Source: Mycolicibacterium austroafricanum (GTDB taxonomy: Bacteria; Actinomycetota; Actinomycetes; Mycobacteriales; Mycobacteriaceae). Taken from it: 58,662 nucleotides of DNA. Location: the NCBI RefSeq assembly GCF_902705885.1, contig NZ_CACSIP010000036.1, forward strand, positions 1 through 58,662. The letters run 5' to 3'. This document shows positions 50,779-58,662 of the stretch, one piece after another (the first letter of the stretch is position 1; the number at the start of each line of letters is the position of its first letter). A program made the translations under genes and the position numbers. The notes under the pieces were generated by a model. It saw only the letters and a list, made by a program, of their open reading frames with translations, was not told where the DNA came from and ran no database searches.

Positions 50779-52191
50779 ATGCGGTACTACTACTCCGCCG
50801 AGGCGATCAGGGCTGCCGAGGAGCCGTTGCTCGCTGCGCTTCCCGAGGGTGTGCTGATGCGCCGCGCCGCCTACGGTCTGGCCACCGCGATCGCGCGGGA
50901 GTTGGGCGCCGTGGCCGGCAAGAACGTCTGCGCGGTCGTCGGCTCGGGCGACAACGGCGGCGACGCACTGTGGGCCGCGACATTCCTGCGTCGCCGCGGC
51001 GCAGGCGCGTCTGCGGTCCTGCTGAACCCGGACAAGGCGCACCGCAAAGCGCTCGCCGCGTTCCTGCGCGCCGGTGGGCGCATCGTCGAAACAGTTCCTG
51101 CGGCAACCGATCTGGTCATCGACGGGGTCGTCGGCATCTCCGGCTCCGGGCCGCTGCGGCCGAACGCCGCCGAAGTCTTCGACGCCGTCGACAAGGCGGG
51201 CATCCCGGTGGTCGCCGTCGACCTGCCCAGCGGGGTCGACGGCGGGACCGGCACCGCCGACGGGCCGCACGTGACCCCGGCGGTGACGGTCACGTTCGGC
51301 GGGCTCAAGCCGGTCCACGCGCTGCGGGACTGCGGCCGCGTCGAGTTGGTCGACATCGGGCTGGATCTGCCGCCCAGCCCGCTGGCGGCATTCGAGGCCC
51401 GCGACGTGGCCGCCCGCTGGCCGGTGCCGGGCCCCGATGACGACAAGTACAGCCAGGGCGTCACCGGTGTGATGGCGGGTTCGGCGACCTACCCGGGCGC
51501 CGCGGTGCTGTGCACCGGCGCCGCGGTGGCCGTCACCTCCGGTATGGTCCGTTACGCGGGCAGTGCTGCGCAGCAGGTGCTTTCGCAATGGCCCGAAGTG
51601 ATCGCCACACCCGGACACGCCACCGCCGGCCGGGTCCAGGCCTGGGTGGTCGGGCCCGGTCTGGGCACCGACGAGACCGCCGCGGCCGCTCTGTGTTTCG
51701 CGCTGGAGACCGACGTTCCCGTCCTCGTCGACGCCGACGGGCTGACGATGCTGGCCGCGCACACCGACCTGGTTGCGGACCGCCGGGCCGCGACCGTCCT
51801 GACACCGCACGCGGGCGAGTTCGCCCGGCTGGCCGGATCTCCGCCCGGGCAGGACCGCATCGCCGACACCCGCAGGCTGGCCGATCGGCTGGGTGTCACG
51901 GTGTTGCTCAAGGGCAATGTCACCGTCATCGCCGAACCCGGGGGCCCGGTGTACCTGAACGTCGCCGGCCAGTCGTGGGCCGCCACCGCCGGTTCCGGCG
52001 ACGTGCTGTCCGGGATCATGGGCGCACTTCTGGCGGCGGGATTGCCGTCAGGTGAGGCCGCCGCCGCCGCCGCGTTCGTCCACTCCCGCGCCGCCGAGAT
52101 GTCCGCCCGCGACCCCGGACCGGCGCCGGTTCCGACGTCGTCGTCGCGGATCCTTGCCCATCTGCGCCCGGCGTTGGGTTCGATCCTCTAG
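50779..52191 (+). CDS. nnrD: Bifunctional NAD(P)H-hydrate epimerase / ADP-dependent NAD(P)H-hydrate dehydratase
   Basis: 470 residues from ATG 50779 (MRYYYSAEAIRAAEE); GTG 50740 would add a non-conserved tail. Residues 1-210: YjeF N-terminal epimerase (VVGSGDNGGDALWAA, LPSGVDGGTGTADG). Residues 220-470: ribokinase-like dehydratase (VVGPGLGTDETAAAALCF, VLVDADGLTML, LTPHAGEFARL, LLKGNVTVIA, and the ATP-binding ATAGSGDVLSGIMGALLAAG). Repairs hydrated NADH and NADPH in the cytosol. Matches Rv3433c in length and neighbours; 10 nt before gadB. Confidence 0.96.
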   Translation: MRYYYSAEAIRAAEEPLLAALPEGVLMRRAAYGLATAIARELGAVAGKNVCAVVGSGDNGGDALWAATFLRRRGAGASAVLLNPDKAHRKALAAFLRAGGRIVETVPAATDLVIDGVVGISGSGPLRPNAAEVFDAVDKAGIPVVAVDLPSGVDGGTGTADGPHVTPAVTVTFGGLKPVHALRDCGRVELVDIGLDLPPSPLAAFEARDVAARWPVPGPDDDKYSQGVTGVMAGSATYPGAAVLCTGAAVAVTSGMVRYAGSAAQQVLSQWPEVIATPGHATAGRVQAWVVGPGLGTDETAAAALCFALETDVPVLVDADGLTMLAAHTDLVADRRAATVLTPHAGEFARLAGSPPGQDRIADTRRLADRLGVTVLLKGNVTVIAEPGGPVYLNVAGQSWAATAGSGDVLSGIMGALLAAGLPSGEAAAAAAFVHSRAAEMSARDPGPAPVPTSSSRILAHLRPALGSIL

Positions 52192-52201
52192 AAAGAACCC
52201 C

Positions 52202-53593
52202 ATGCCCAACGTTTCCCGTCATTCGTCGCTGACCCCTGCCTACACCGGCCGGCTGTCCACCTCGCCACTGCCGGCGCTTCGTCTGCCCGACGAGTCGATG
52301 GATCCCGACCAGACCTACCAGTTCATCCACGACGAGCTGATGCTCGACGGCAGCTCTCGGCTCAATCTGGCCACCTTCGTGACGACCTGGATGGATCCCG
52401 AGGCCGGCCGGCTGATGTCGGAGACGTTCGACAAGAACATGATCGACAAGGACGAGTACCCGGTCACCGCAGCCATCGAGCAACGCTGCGTGTGCATGGT
52501 CGCCGACCTGTTCCACGCCGAGGATCTGCGCGACGACGACCCGGCCACCGCGGTCGGGGTGTCCACGGTCGGGTCCAGCGAAGCGGTGATGCTGGCGGGG
52601 CTGGCGATGAAATGGCGGTGGCGCGACCGGGTCGGCGGGCAGAACGGTGATGGCTGGAAGACACGCACCCCCAACATGGTGATGGGCTCCAACGTCCAGG
52701 TGGTGTGGGAGAAGTTCTGCCGGTACTTCGACGTCGAGGCCCGCTATCTGCCGATGGAGGAGGGGCGCTACGTCATCACCCCCGAGCAGGTGCTCGCCGC
52801 GGTCGACGAGGACACCATCGGCGTGGTGGCCATCCTGGGCACCACGTTCACCGGCGAGCTCGAACCCGTCGCCGAGATCTGCGCGGCGCTCGACGATCTC
52901 GCCTCCCAGAAGGGAAAACCGGATGTGCCGGTGCACGTCGACGCCGCCAGCGGCGGTTTTGTGGTGCCGTTCCTGCACCCCGACGTGGTGTGGGACTTCC
53001 GGCTGCCCCGGGTGGTGTCGATCAACGTCAGCGGGCACAAGTACGGCCTGACGTATCCGGGCATCGGCTTCGTGGTGTGGCGCAACGCCGAACACCTACC
53101 GGAAGACCTGGTCTTCCGGGTGAACTATCTGGGCGGCGACATGCCCACCTTCACGTTGAATTTCTCCCGTCCCGGCAACCAGGTGGTCGGTCAGTACTAC
53201 AACTTCCTGCGCCTGGGCCGGGAGGGGTTCATCCAGGTGATGCGCTGCCTGTCCGACACCGCGCAGTGGTTCGCCCGGGAACTGGCCGGCATGCCCGAAT
53301 TCGAGGTGATCTCCGACGGGTCGGCCATCCCGGTGGTGTCATTCAAGCTGGTGAAGGGCACCAAGTACACGGTGTTCGATGTCTCGGCGCTGCTCCGCAG
53401 CTACGGCTGGCAGGTGCCCGCCTACACGATGCCGGACGACGCCACCGATGTCGCGGTGCTGCGCGTGGTGGTGCGCGAGGGTTTCTCGGCGAACCTCGCC
53501 CGCGCACTGCGCGATGACCTGCGCAAAGTGCTGGCCAAGCTGGACCAGGTGGAGCTCGGCGGCTTCGCCGACGAGGCCCACTTCGCCCACTGA
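52202..53593 (+). CDS. gadB: Glutamate decarboxylase
   Basis: 463 residues from ATG 52202 with AGAAAGA upstream. PLP-dependent: the Schiff-base Lys is Lys280 in VSGHKYGLTYPG; the carboxylate and PLP-holding segments are STVGSSEAVMLAGLAMKWRW and HVDAASGGFVVPFLHPD. It converts glutamate to GABA with proton consumption, classically for acid resistance or for entry into the GABA shunt. No antiporter is encoded nearby, so the acid-resistance partner is missing here. Lies between nnrD and alr as in Mtb (Rv3432c). Confidence 0.96.
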   Translation: MPNVSRHSSLTPAYTGRLSTSPLPALRLPDESMDPDQTYQFIHDELMLDGSSRLNLATFVTTWMDPEAGRLMSETFDKNMIDKDEYPVTAAIEQRCVCMVADLFHAEDLRDDDPATAVGVSTVGSSEAVMLAGLAMKWRWRDRVGGQNGDGWKTRTPNMVMGSNVQVVWEKFCRYFDVEARYLPMEEGRYVITPEQVLAAVDEDTIGVVAILGTTFTGELEPVAEICAALDDLASQKGKPDVPVHVDAASGGFVVPFLHPDVVWDFRLPRVVSINVSGHKYGLTYPGIGFVVWRNAEHLPEDLVFRVNYLGGDMPTFTLNFSRPGNQVVGQYYNFLRLGREGFIQVMRCLSDTAQWFARELAGMPEFEVISDGSAIPVVSFKLVKGTKYTVFDVSALLRSYGWQVPAYTMPDDATDVAVLRVVVREGFSANLARALRDDLRKVLAKLDQVELGGFADEAHFAH

Positions 53594-53629
53594 GCCGGCG
53601 ACGGGGCGAGCCTGGGACAATCGGGGGCA

Positions 53630-54769
53630 GTGATCACCACCGTCAACACCCCCACCGCGGTCGTCGACCTCGACGCCATCGCCCACAACGTGGCCACGCT
53701 GCGCGAGCACGCGGGTGCCGCGGCGGTGATGGCTGTCGTCAAGGCCGACGGCTACGGTCACGGCGCCGCCCCGGTGGCCCGGGCGGCGCTCGCCGCCGGT
53801 GCCTCGGAGCTGGGCGTCGCGACGCTCGACGAGGCGCTCGCGCTGCGCCGGGCCGGCATCACCGCACCCGTCCTTGCCTGGTTGCACACCCCGCAGGCCG
53901 ATTTCGCGCCCGCGCTTCAGGCCGACATCCAGGTGGCGGTGTCCTCCGAACGACAGGTCGACGACGTCGTCGCCGCCGTCCGTCGCACCGGCGTCACCGC
54001 GACGGTCACCGTCAAGGCCGACACCGGCCTGAACCGCAACGGGGTCGGGCCGGACGCCGTTCCCGCGTTACTCGACGCACTGCGGCGTGCCCAGGCCGAG
54101 GACACGGTGCGGGTCCGCGGGATCATGTCGCACCTGGCGCACGGCGACGACCCGCAGAACCCCTTCAACGACGTGCAGGCGCAGCGGCTCACCGATCTCG
54201 CGGCGACGGCCCGCGCCCTCGGCCTGCGGTTCGACGCGGTGCACCTGTGCAACTCCCCGGCGGTCCTGACGCGTCCCGATCTCGCGTTCGACATGGTGCG
54301 TCCCGGCATCGCGGTCTACGGCCAGAACCCGGTCCCACACCTCGGTGACTTCGGGCTGCGTGGGGCGATGACGGTGAAATGCCCGGTGGCAATGGTCCGG
54401 TCGCTCAGGGCGGGCGACGGCGTGTCCTACGGGCACACCTGGACCGCGGACCGCGACACCACGGTTGCGCTGCTCCCCGTCGGGTACGCCGACGGGGTCT
54501 TCCGGCCGCTGAGCAATCGCTTCGAGGTGTTGATCAACGGCAGGCGGTACCCGAACGTCGGCCGTGTCTGCATGGATCAGTTCGTGGTGGATCTCGGTCC
54601 CGACCCGACCGGCGTCGCGGAGGGTGACGACGCCATCCTGTTCGGCCCGGGCACCGACGGCGAACCGACCGCACAGGACTGGGCGGACCTGCTCGGCACC
54701 ATCAACTACGAGGTCGTCACCAGCCCACGGGGACGCATCGTGCGCAGCTATCAGGGTGGTCCACGGTGA
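53630..54769 (+). CDS. alr: Alanine racemase
   Basis: 379 residues from GTG 53630. PLP Lys38 in VVKADGYGHGA and the second catalytic base Tyr267 in SYGHTW; AVVDLDAIAHNV at the start and the C-terminal NVGRVCMDQFVVDLG region are standard. Produces D-alanine for peptidoglycan; target of D-cycloserine. Same order (gadB-alr) as in mycobacterial relatives. Overlaps the hydrolase gene by GTGA. Confidence 0.97.
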   Translation: MITTVNTPTAVVDLDAIAHNVATLREHAGAAAVMAVVKADGYGHGAAPVARAALAAGASELGVATLDEALALRRAGITAPVLAWLHTPQADFAPALQADIQVAVSSERQVDDVVAAVRRTGVTATVTVKADTGLNRNGVGPDAVPALLDALRRAQAEDTVRVRGIMSHLAHGDDPQNPFNDVQAQRLTDLAATARALGLRFDAVHLCNSPAVLTRPDLAFDMVRPGIAVYGQNPVPHLGDFGLRGAMTVKCPVAMVRSLRAGDGVSYGHTWTADRDTTVALLPVGYADGVFRPLSNRFEVLINGRRYPNVGRVCMDQFVVDLGPDPTGVAEGDDAILFGPGTDGEPTAQDWADLLGTINYEVVTSPRGRIVRSYQGGPR

Positions 54770-55854
54770 GCGCACGCGCGGGATGGTTCGCCGGCGCGGC
54801 GGGGATGTCCGCCGTCGGCACCGCCGCAGGGGTTTCGATGGCCCGGTCGCTGCGGCGCCGCGTCACCAGTGAAGATCCGCATGTCGACGAGGACTTCGAG
54901 TTGCTCGACGCCGACCGCGGCTGTGTGGTGACCACACCCGACGGGGTGCCGCTGACGGTGCGCGAGGTCGGCCCGAAGGACGCCCCGCTGACCGTGGTGT
55001 TCGCCCATGGGTTCTGTCTGCGGATGGGGTCGTTTCATTTCCAGCGCGCACGGCTCAGCGACCAGTGGGGAGCCCAGGTCCGCATGGTCTTCTACGACCA
55101 GCGCGGTCACGGTCAGTCGGGTGAGGCGCCGCCGGACACCTACACCGTCGAACAACTCGGACAGGACCTCGAGAGCGTGCTGGCCGTGATGGCGCCGCGC
55201 GGCCCTGTGGTCCTGGTCGGTCACTCGATGGGTGGTATGACCGTGCTCTCCCACGCCCGGCAGTACCCGCAGCGTTACCCGACCCGGATCGTGGGGGCCG
55301 CACTGATCGCGTCTGCCGCGGAAGGGGTTTCGCGGTCCCCGCTCGGGGAGATACTGCGGAACCCGGCGCTCGAGGCGGTGCGCTTCACGGCGCGCTACGC
55401 CCCGAAGCTGGTGCACCGGGGCCGCGGCGCCGCGCGCCGGGTGATCGGGCCCATCCTGCGTGCGGCCTCCTACGGGGACCAGAAGATCAGCCCCAGCGTG
55501 GTGGCGTTCTCCGAGGAGATGATGCACGACACCCCGATCGCCACCCTGGTGGAGTTCCTGCACGCCTTGGAGGTGCACGACGAGACCGAGGGGTTGGAGA
55601 CGCTGAGCAAGGTTCCGACCCTGGTCGCCTGCGGTGACCGTGACCTGTTGACGCCGATGGAGTACTCGGAGGAAATGGCTGGCGCTTTGGCCAAAGCCGA
55701 GCTCGTGATCGTCTGCGGTGCAGGGCATCTGGTTCAGCTCGAGCGCCCGGAGGTGATCGACGATGCGCTGGTCCGGCTGGTGGAACGGGCCACACCGTCC
55801 AAACTCGTCGCGCTGACCCGTCGGGTGCGGGAGCGGGTACGGGCCAATGGATGA
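54766..55854 (+). CDS. Alpha/beta-fold hydrolase, membrane-anchored
   Basis: 362 residues. A weak N-terminal hydrophobic stretch (about 6-25) precedes the RSLRRRV basic run, suggesting a membrane anchor or signal. Hydrolase core: FAHGFCLRMGSFHFQ (oxyanion), VGHSMGGMTVL with Ser154, LVACGDRDLLTPMEYS (acid) and GAGHLVQLERP (His). Commonly encoded between alr and tsaE in fast-growing mycobacteria. Substrate unknown, lipid ester plausible. Overlaps tsaE by 8 nt. Confidence 0.85.
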   Translation: MSARAGWFAGAAGMSAVGTAAGVSMARSLRRRVTSEDPHVDEDFELLDADRGCVVTTPDGVPLTVREVGPKDAPLTVVFAHGFCLRMGSFHFQRARLSDQWGAQVRMVFYDQRGHGQSGEAPPDTYTVEQLGQDLESVLAVMAPRGPVVLVGHSMGGMTVLSHARQYPQRYPTRIVGAALIASAAEGVSRSPLGEILRNPALEAVRFTARYAPKLVHRGRGAARRVIGPILRAASYGDQKISPSVVAFSEEMMHDTPIATLVEFLHALEVHDETEGLETLSKVPTLVACGDRDLLTPMEYSEEMAGALAKAELVIVCGAGHLVQLERPEVIDDALVRLVERATPSKLVALTRRVRERVRANG

Positions 55855-56311
55855 GAGTTCGGGCACCGCGGAACTGTTGACCGCTGACGACACCATCGCG
55901 CTGGGGGTCCGGCTGGGACGCGAGCTGCGCGCCGGCGACGTGGTCGTGTTGTCCGGGCCCCTCGGCGCCGGAAAAACCGTTCTCGCCAAGGGGATCGCGC
56001 AAGCCATGGACGTGGACGGGCCGGTGATCTCGCCGACTTTCGTCCTGGCCCGGGTGCACCGGGCGCGCCGTGCGGACACCCCGGCGATGGTGCACGTCGA
56101 CCTGTACCGACTGCTCGACCAGACATCGGTCGACCTGCTCGCCGAACTGGATTCACTGGATCTGGACACCGACCTCGAGGATGCCGTCGTGGTCGTGGAG
56201 TGGGGTGAGGGTGTCGCCGAACGGTTGTCGGACAGTCATCTCGACATCCGGCTGGAACGCGCGCCGGAAACCGATGTGCGCACCGCCATCTGGCAGTGGA
56301 GCCGGACATGA
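55847..56311 (+). CDS. tsaE: tRNA threonylcarbamoyladenosine biosynthesis ATPase TsaE
   Basis: A 154-residue P-loop protein: Walker A GPLGAGKTVLAKG, switch region SPTFVLARVH, HVDLYRL (Walker B-like), and VVVEWGEGVAE in the C-terminal half. TsaE hydrolyses ATP within the TsaB-TsaD-TsaE complex that makes t6A37 in ANN-decoding tRNAs. Coupled to tsaB by ATGA. Confidence 0.96.
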   Translation: MDESSGTAELLTADDTIALGVRLGRELRAGDVVVLSGPLGAGKTVLAKGIAQAMDVDGPVISPTFVLARVHRARRADTPAMVHVDLYRLLDQTSVDLLAELDSLDLDTDLEDAVVVVEWGEGVAERLSDSHLDIRLERAPETDVRTAIWQWSRT

Positions 56312-56937
56312 GCATCCTGGTGTTGGCGATAGACACCGCCACGCCCGCCGTCACGGCCGGCGTGGTCCGACTCGACGGTGATGCCACCGAACTTCTTGCC
56401 GAGCAGGTGATCTTCGATCCCCGGGCGCACGCTGAGCGCCTCACACCCAACATCGTCGGCGCGCTCGGCGACGCCGAGGTCACCGTTGGTCAACTCGACG
56501 CCGTCGTGGTGGGTTGCGGCCCCGGTCCGTTCACCGGGCTGCGGGTGGGCATGGCGACAGCGGCCGCGTTCGGTCATGCCCTCGGTGTCTCGGTGCGGGG
56601 GGTGTGCAGCCTGGATGCCATCGCGGTCGGCACCACCGGGGAAGTGCTGGTGGTCACCGATGCGCGCCGCCGCGAGGTGTATTGGGCCCGGTACCGTGAC
56701 GGCGTGCGGATCGACGGCCCGGCCGTCAACGCGGCGGGCGACGTGCCGGCCGGCGCCGACGCGGTCGCAGGGTCGCCCGAGCATGCGGCCTTGTTCGAGC
56801 TGCCGCGGTTGGCGCCGGTCTATCCGAGTGCGACGGGTCTGGTTCGCGCCGTGTCGAATTGGGAAGTCGAGCCTGAGCCGCTGGTGCCGATGTATCTGCG
56901 CAGACCCGATGCCAAACCGCAGGCGGCTGCGCGGTGA
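56308..56937 (+). CDS. tsaB: t6A biosynthesis scaffold protein TsaB
   Basis: 209 residues from ATG 56308. Actin-like fold: LAIDTATPAVTAGVV at the start and GCGPGPFTGLRVGMATA; VTDARRREVYWARY in the middle. TsaB is a catalytically silent paralogue of TsaD that dimerises with it. Overlaps rimI by GTGA. Confidence 0.96.
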   Translation: MSILVLAIDTATPAVTAGVVRLDGDATELLAEQVIFDPRAHAERLTPNIVGALGDAEVTVGQLDAVVVGCGPGPFTGLRVGMATAAAFGHALGVSVRGVCSLDAIAVGTTGEVLVVTDARRREVYWARYRDGVRIDGPAVNAAGDVPAGADAVAGSPEHAALFELPRLAPVYPSATGLVRAVSNWEVEPEPLVPMYLRRPDAKPQAAAR

Positions 56938-57389
56938 GTACCGCGCAGTTCGGTCCGCTGAAACCCGGTGACGCCGTGCGCTGCGCGGAGCTGGAAGCGC
57001 AGTTGTTCGACGGCGACGATCCGTGGCCCGAGCGGGCGTTCCTGTCGGAGCTCGCCGCCAAACACAACCACTACGAGGCTGCACGGGTCGACGACAAGCT
57101 CGTCGGTTATGCAGGAATCGCCCGGTTGGGCCGAATCCGCCCCTACGAGTACGAGATCCACACCATCGGTGTCGACCCCGCGTACCAGGGGCAGGGTATC
57201 GGCAGGCAGCTGCTCAACCGGTTGTTCGAATTCGCCGACGGGGGAACGATCTTTCTCGAGGTGCGCACCGACAACTCGGCGGCGATCGCACTGTATGAGA
57301 GTGCGGGGTTCACCAGGGTGGGGATTCGCAAACGCTACTACCGCGTCAGCGGGGCTGACGCCTACACGATGAAACGGGAGCGCCGATGA
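56934..57389 (+). CDS. rimI: Ribosomal-protein-alanine N-acetyltransferase RimI
   Basis: A 151-residue GNAT enzyme starting at GTG. Acetyl-CoA loop VDPAYQGQGIGRQLL, and YESAGFTRVGIRKRYY for the C-terminal half. Acetylates N-terminal residues of ribosomal proteins such as S18, and likely others in mycobacteria. Coupled to tsaD by ATGA, the widespread tsaB-rimI-tsaD arrangement. Confidence 0.95.
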   Translation: MSTAQFGPLKPGDAVRCAELEAQLFDGDDPWPERAFLSELAAKHNHYEAARVDDKLVGYAGIARLGRIRPYEYEIHTIGVDPAYQGQGIGRQLLNRLFEFADGGTIFLEVRTDNSAAIALYESAGFTRVGIRKRYYRVSGADAYTMKRERR

Positions 57390-58408
57390 TCGTTCTGGCC
57401 ATCGAGAGTTCCTGCGACGAGACCGGTGTCGGCGTCGCAGAACTCGGCGACGACGGGACGGTGACGCTGCTGGCCGACGAGGTGGCGTCCAGTGTGGATG
57501 AGCACGCCCGCTTCGGCGGTGTGGTACCCGAGATCGCGTCCCGCGCGCACTTGGAGGCGCTGGGGCCGACGATGCGTCGTGCGCTGCAGGTCGCCGGCGT
57601 CACCAGGCCGGATGTCGTCGCGGCCACCATCGGTCCGGGTCTGGCCGGTGCGTTGCTGGTCGGTGTGGCTGCGGCCAAGGCGTATTCAGCGGCCTGGCAG
57701 GTGCCCTTCTATGCGGTCAACCATCTCGGTGGGCACCTGGCAGCCGACGTGTTCGACCACGGTCCGCTGCCGGAGTGCATCGGCCTGCTGGTGTCCGGCG
57801 GACACACCAACCTGTTGCACGTGCGCTCGCTGGGGGAGCCGATCGTCGAGCTGGGCTCCACCGTCGACGATGCCGCCGGCGAGGCCTACGACAAAGTGGC
57901 CAGGCTGCTGGGGTTGGGCTATCCGGGCGGCAGGGTGCTCGACGAGCTCGCCCGCACAGGCGATCCCGGCGCGATCGCCTTCCCCCGCGGTATGACCGGC
58001 CCGCGCGATGCCCCGTACTCGTTCAGCTTCTCGGGTTTGAAGACCGCGGTAGCCCGCTACGTCGAAAGCCATCCCGATGCAGCCCAGGCCGATGTGGCAG
58101 CGGGATTCCAGGAAGCCGTCGCGGACGTGCTGACAGCGAAGGCAGTGCGCGCGGCCGGCGAGCTCGGCGTGTCGACCCTGTTGATCGCCGGTGGGGTCGC
58201 GGCGAACTCGCGACTGCGGGAGCTGGCCGGGGAGCGCTGCGCCGCAGCGGGTCTGACGTTGCGCATTCCGCGGCCGCGGCTGTGTACCGACAATGGAGCG
58301 ATGATCGCGTCCTTCGCCGCACACCTGATCGCGGCCGGGGCGTCGGCGTCCCCGCTGGACGTGGCCAGCGACCCTGGCCTGCCAGTGGTGCAGGGGCAGG
58401 TCGCGTGA
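57386..58408 (+). CDS. tsaD: tRNA N6-adenosine threonylcarbamoyltransferase TsaD
   Basis: 340 residues. IESSCDETGVG at the start; GLAGALLVGVAAAK; the metal-binding pair in VNHLGGHLAAD; GLLVSGGHTNLLHV; TVDDAAGEAYDKVARLLGLG; and GGVAANSRLRELAGE at the C-terminus. Transfers threonylcarbamoyl to A37 of tRNA in complex with TsaB and TsaE. Last of the overlapping tsaE-tsaB-rimI-tsaD cluster. The next gene is a minus-strand HNH-family gene, not groES as in Mtb. Confidence 0.97.
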   Translation: MIVLAIESSCDETGVGVAELGDDGTVTLLADEVASSVDEHARFGGVVPEIASRAHLEALGPTMRRALQVAGVTRPDVVAATIGPGLAGALLVGVAAAKAYSAAWQVPFYAVNHLGGHLAADVFDHGPLPECIGLLVSGGHTNLLHVRSLGEPIVELGSTVDDAAGEAYDKVARLLGLGYPGGRVLDELARTGDPGAIAFPRGMTGPRDAPYSFSFSGLKTAVARYVESHPDAAQADVAAGFQEAVADVLTAKAVRAAGELGVSTLLIAGGVAANSRLRELAGERCAAAGLTLRIPRPRLCTDNGAMIASFAAHLIAAGASASPLDVASDPGLPVVQGQVA

Positions 58409-58442
58409 TGCGCCGGTTCCGTGGCCAGCATGGCCACGGACT

Positions 58443-58662
58443 TCATGTCGGTGACCTCGGCAGCACCGGGTTGTTTTGTGCGCGTTCGGCTTTGATGCGT
58501 GTGGCTTCGTCGGCGGCGCGGGTGCGTCGTCGGCGGGGCATCATCGCGGTGCGGGCCGGATGGGCAGGCGGACCTGTGCCCGGTGGTGGCAGGTTCGCGG
58601 TGGTGAGGTCGCAGGACGGGAAGAACAGTCGACTGCCGGGTTTGGTCGTGTAGGTTCGCCCG
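58443..58662 (-). CDS. 13E12-family (DUF222/HNH endonuclease) protein, C-terminal fragment
   Basis: The minus strand from the window edge to TGA (58443-58445) encodes 72 residues with the typical tail of mycobacterial 13E12-repeat proteins: TYTTKPGSRLFFPSC, then a Pro-rich segment, then MMPRRRRTRAADEATRIKAE. The HNH catalytic domain and DUF222 region would lie upstream, outside the window. These genes are multi-copy in mycobacteria and often sit where mobile DNA has entered; the biochemical role is not known. Convergent with tsaD, 34 nt apart. Confidence 0.8.
   Translation of the reverse strand, partial: GRTYTTKPGSRLFFPSCDLTTANLPPPGTGPPAHPARTAMMPRRRRTRAADEATRIKAERAQNNPVLPRSPT

Overview
The window is high-GC actinobacterial DNA with frequent GTG starts and 4-base ATGA/GTGA gene overlaps. 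It looks like the chromosome of a Mycolicibacterium-type (rapid-growing) mycobacterium. The backbone follows the order known from Mycobacterium tuberculosis: an ESX-4 type VII secretion locus (mycP4, eccD4, eccC4, an Rv3446c-like gene, esxU, esxT), then rplM-rpsI, glmM, Rv3440c- and Rv3439c-like genes, an Rv3438-like gene, glmS, nnrD, gadB, alr, tsaE, tsaB, rimI and tsaD. Three accessory blocks interrupt this backbone. No tRNA, rRNA, CRISPR array or intact insertion sequence was seen.

Block 1 (about 7.0-23.7 kb) lies between esxT and rplM. It is a complete coenzyme-B12-dependent diol/glycerol dehydratase island: small, large and medium dehydratase subunits, both reactivase subunits, glycerol kinase, a GlpF-type channel, an aldehyde dehydrogenase, a CysG-like tetrapyrrole methyltransferase, a GlcG/HbpS-type protein and a FhuF-like [2Fe-2S] protein. 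It carries two paralogous GAF-domain regulators at its two ends, an atypical LuxR-type regulator and a TetR regulator. No microcompartment shell gene is present. Three of its promoters share a direct repeat, TGCAAC-N5-TGCAACG, always pointing at the downstream gene.

Block 2 (about 28.3-37.9 kb) holds an acyl-CoA dehydrogenase divergent from a TetR gene. Next is an apparent seven-gene GntR-controlled operon (regulator, NMT1/TauA-type lipoprotein, two permeases, ATPase, aldehyde dehydrogenase, enoyl-CoA hydratase). It ends with an F420-type luciferase-like oxidoreductase coupled to a tiny gene broken by an in-frame TAA.

Block 3 (about 41.8-50.7 kb) is a carbohydrate or polyol module: a sugar ABC importer, a short-chain dehydrogenase, an FGGY kinase, a divergent BtpA-family TIM barrel coupled to an inositol-monophosphatase-like phosphatase, and a DeoR repressor. 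Its substrate cannot be read from sequence.

The ESX-4 genes and the Rv3440c/Rv3439c-like pair are 20 kb apart, but three of their promoters share GGAAC-N17-CGTC, the kind of element read by the ECF sigma factor SigM. Two of the three sit exactly 9 nt before an ATG, which suggests leaderless mRNAs. At the right edge a 13E12/DUF222-HNH family gene enters on the minus strand directly after tsaD.
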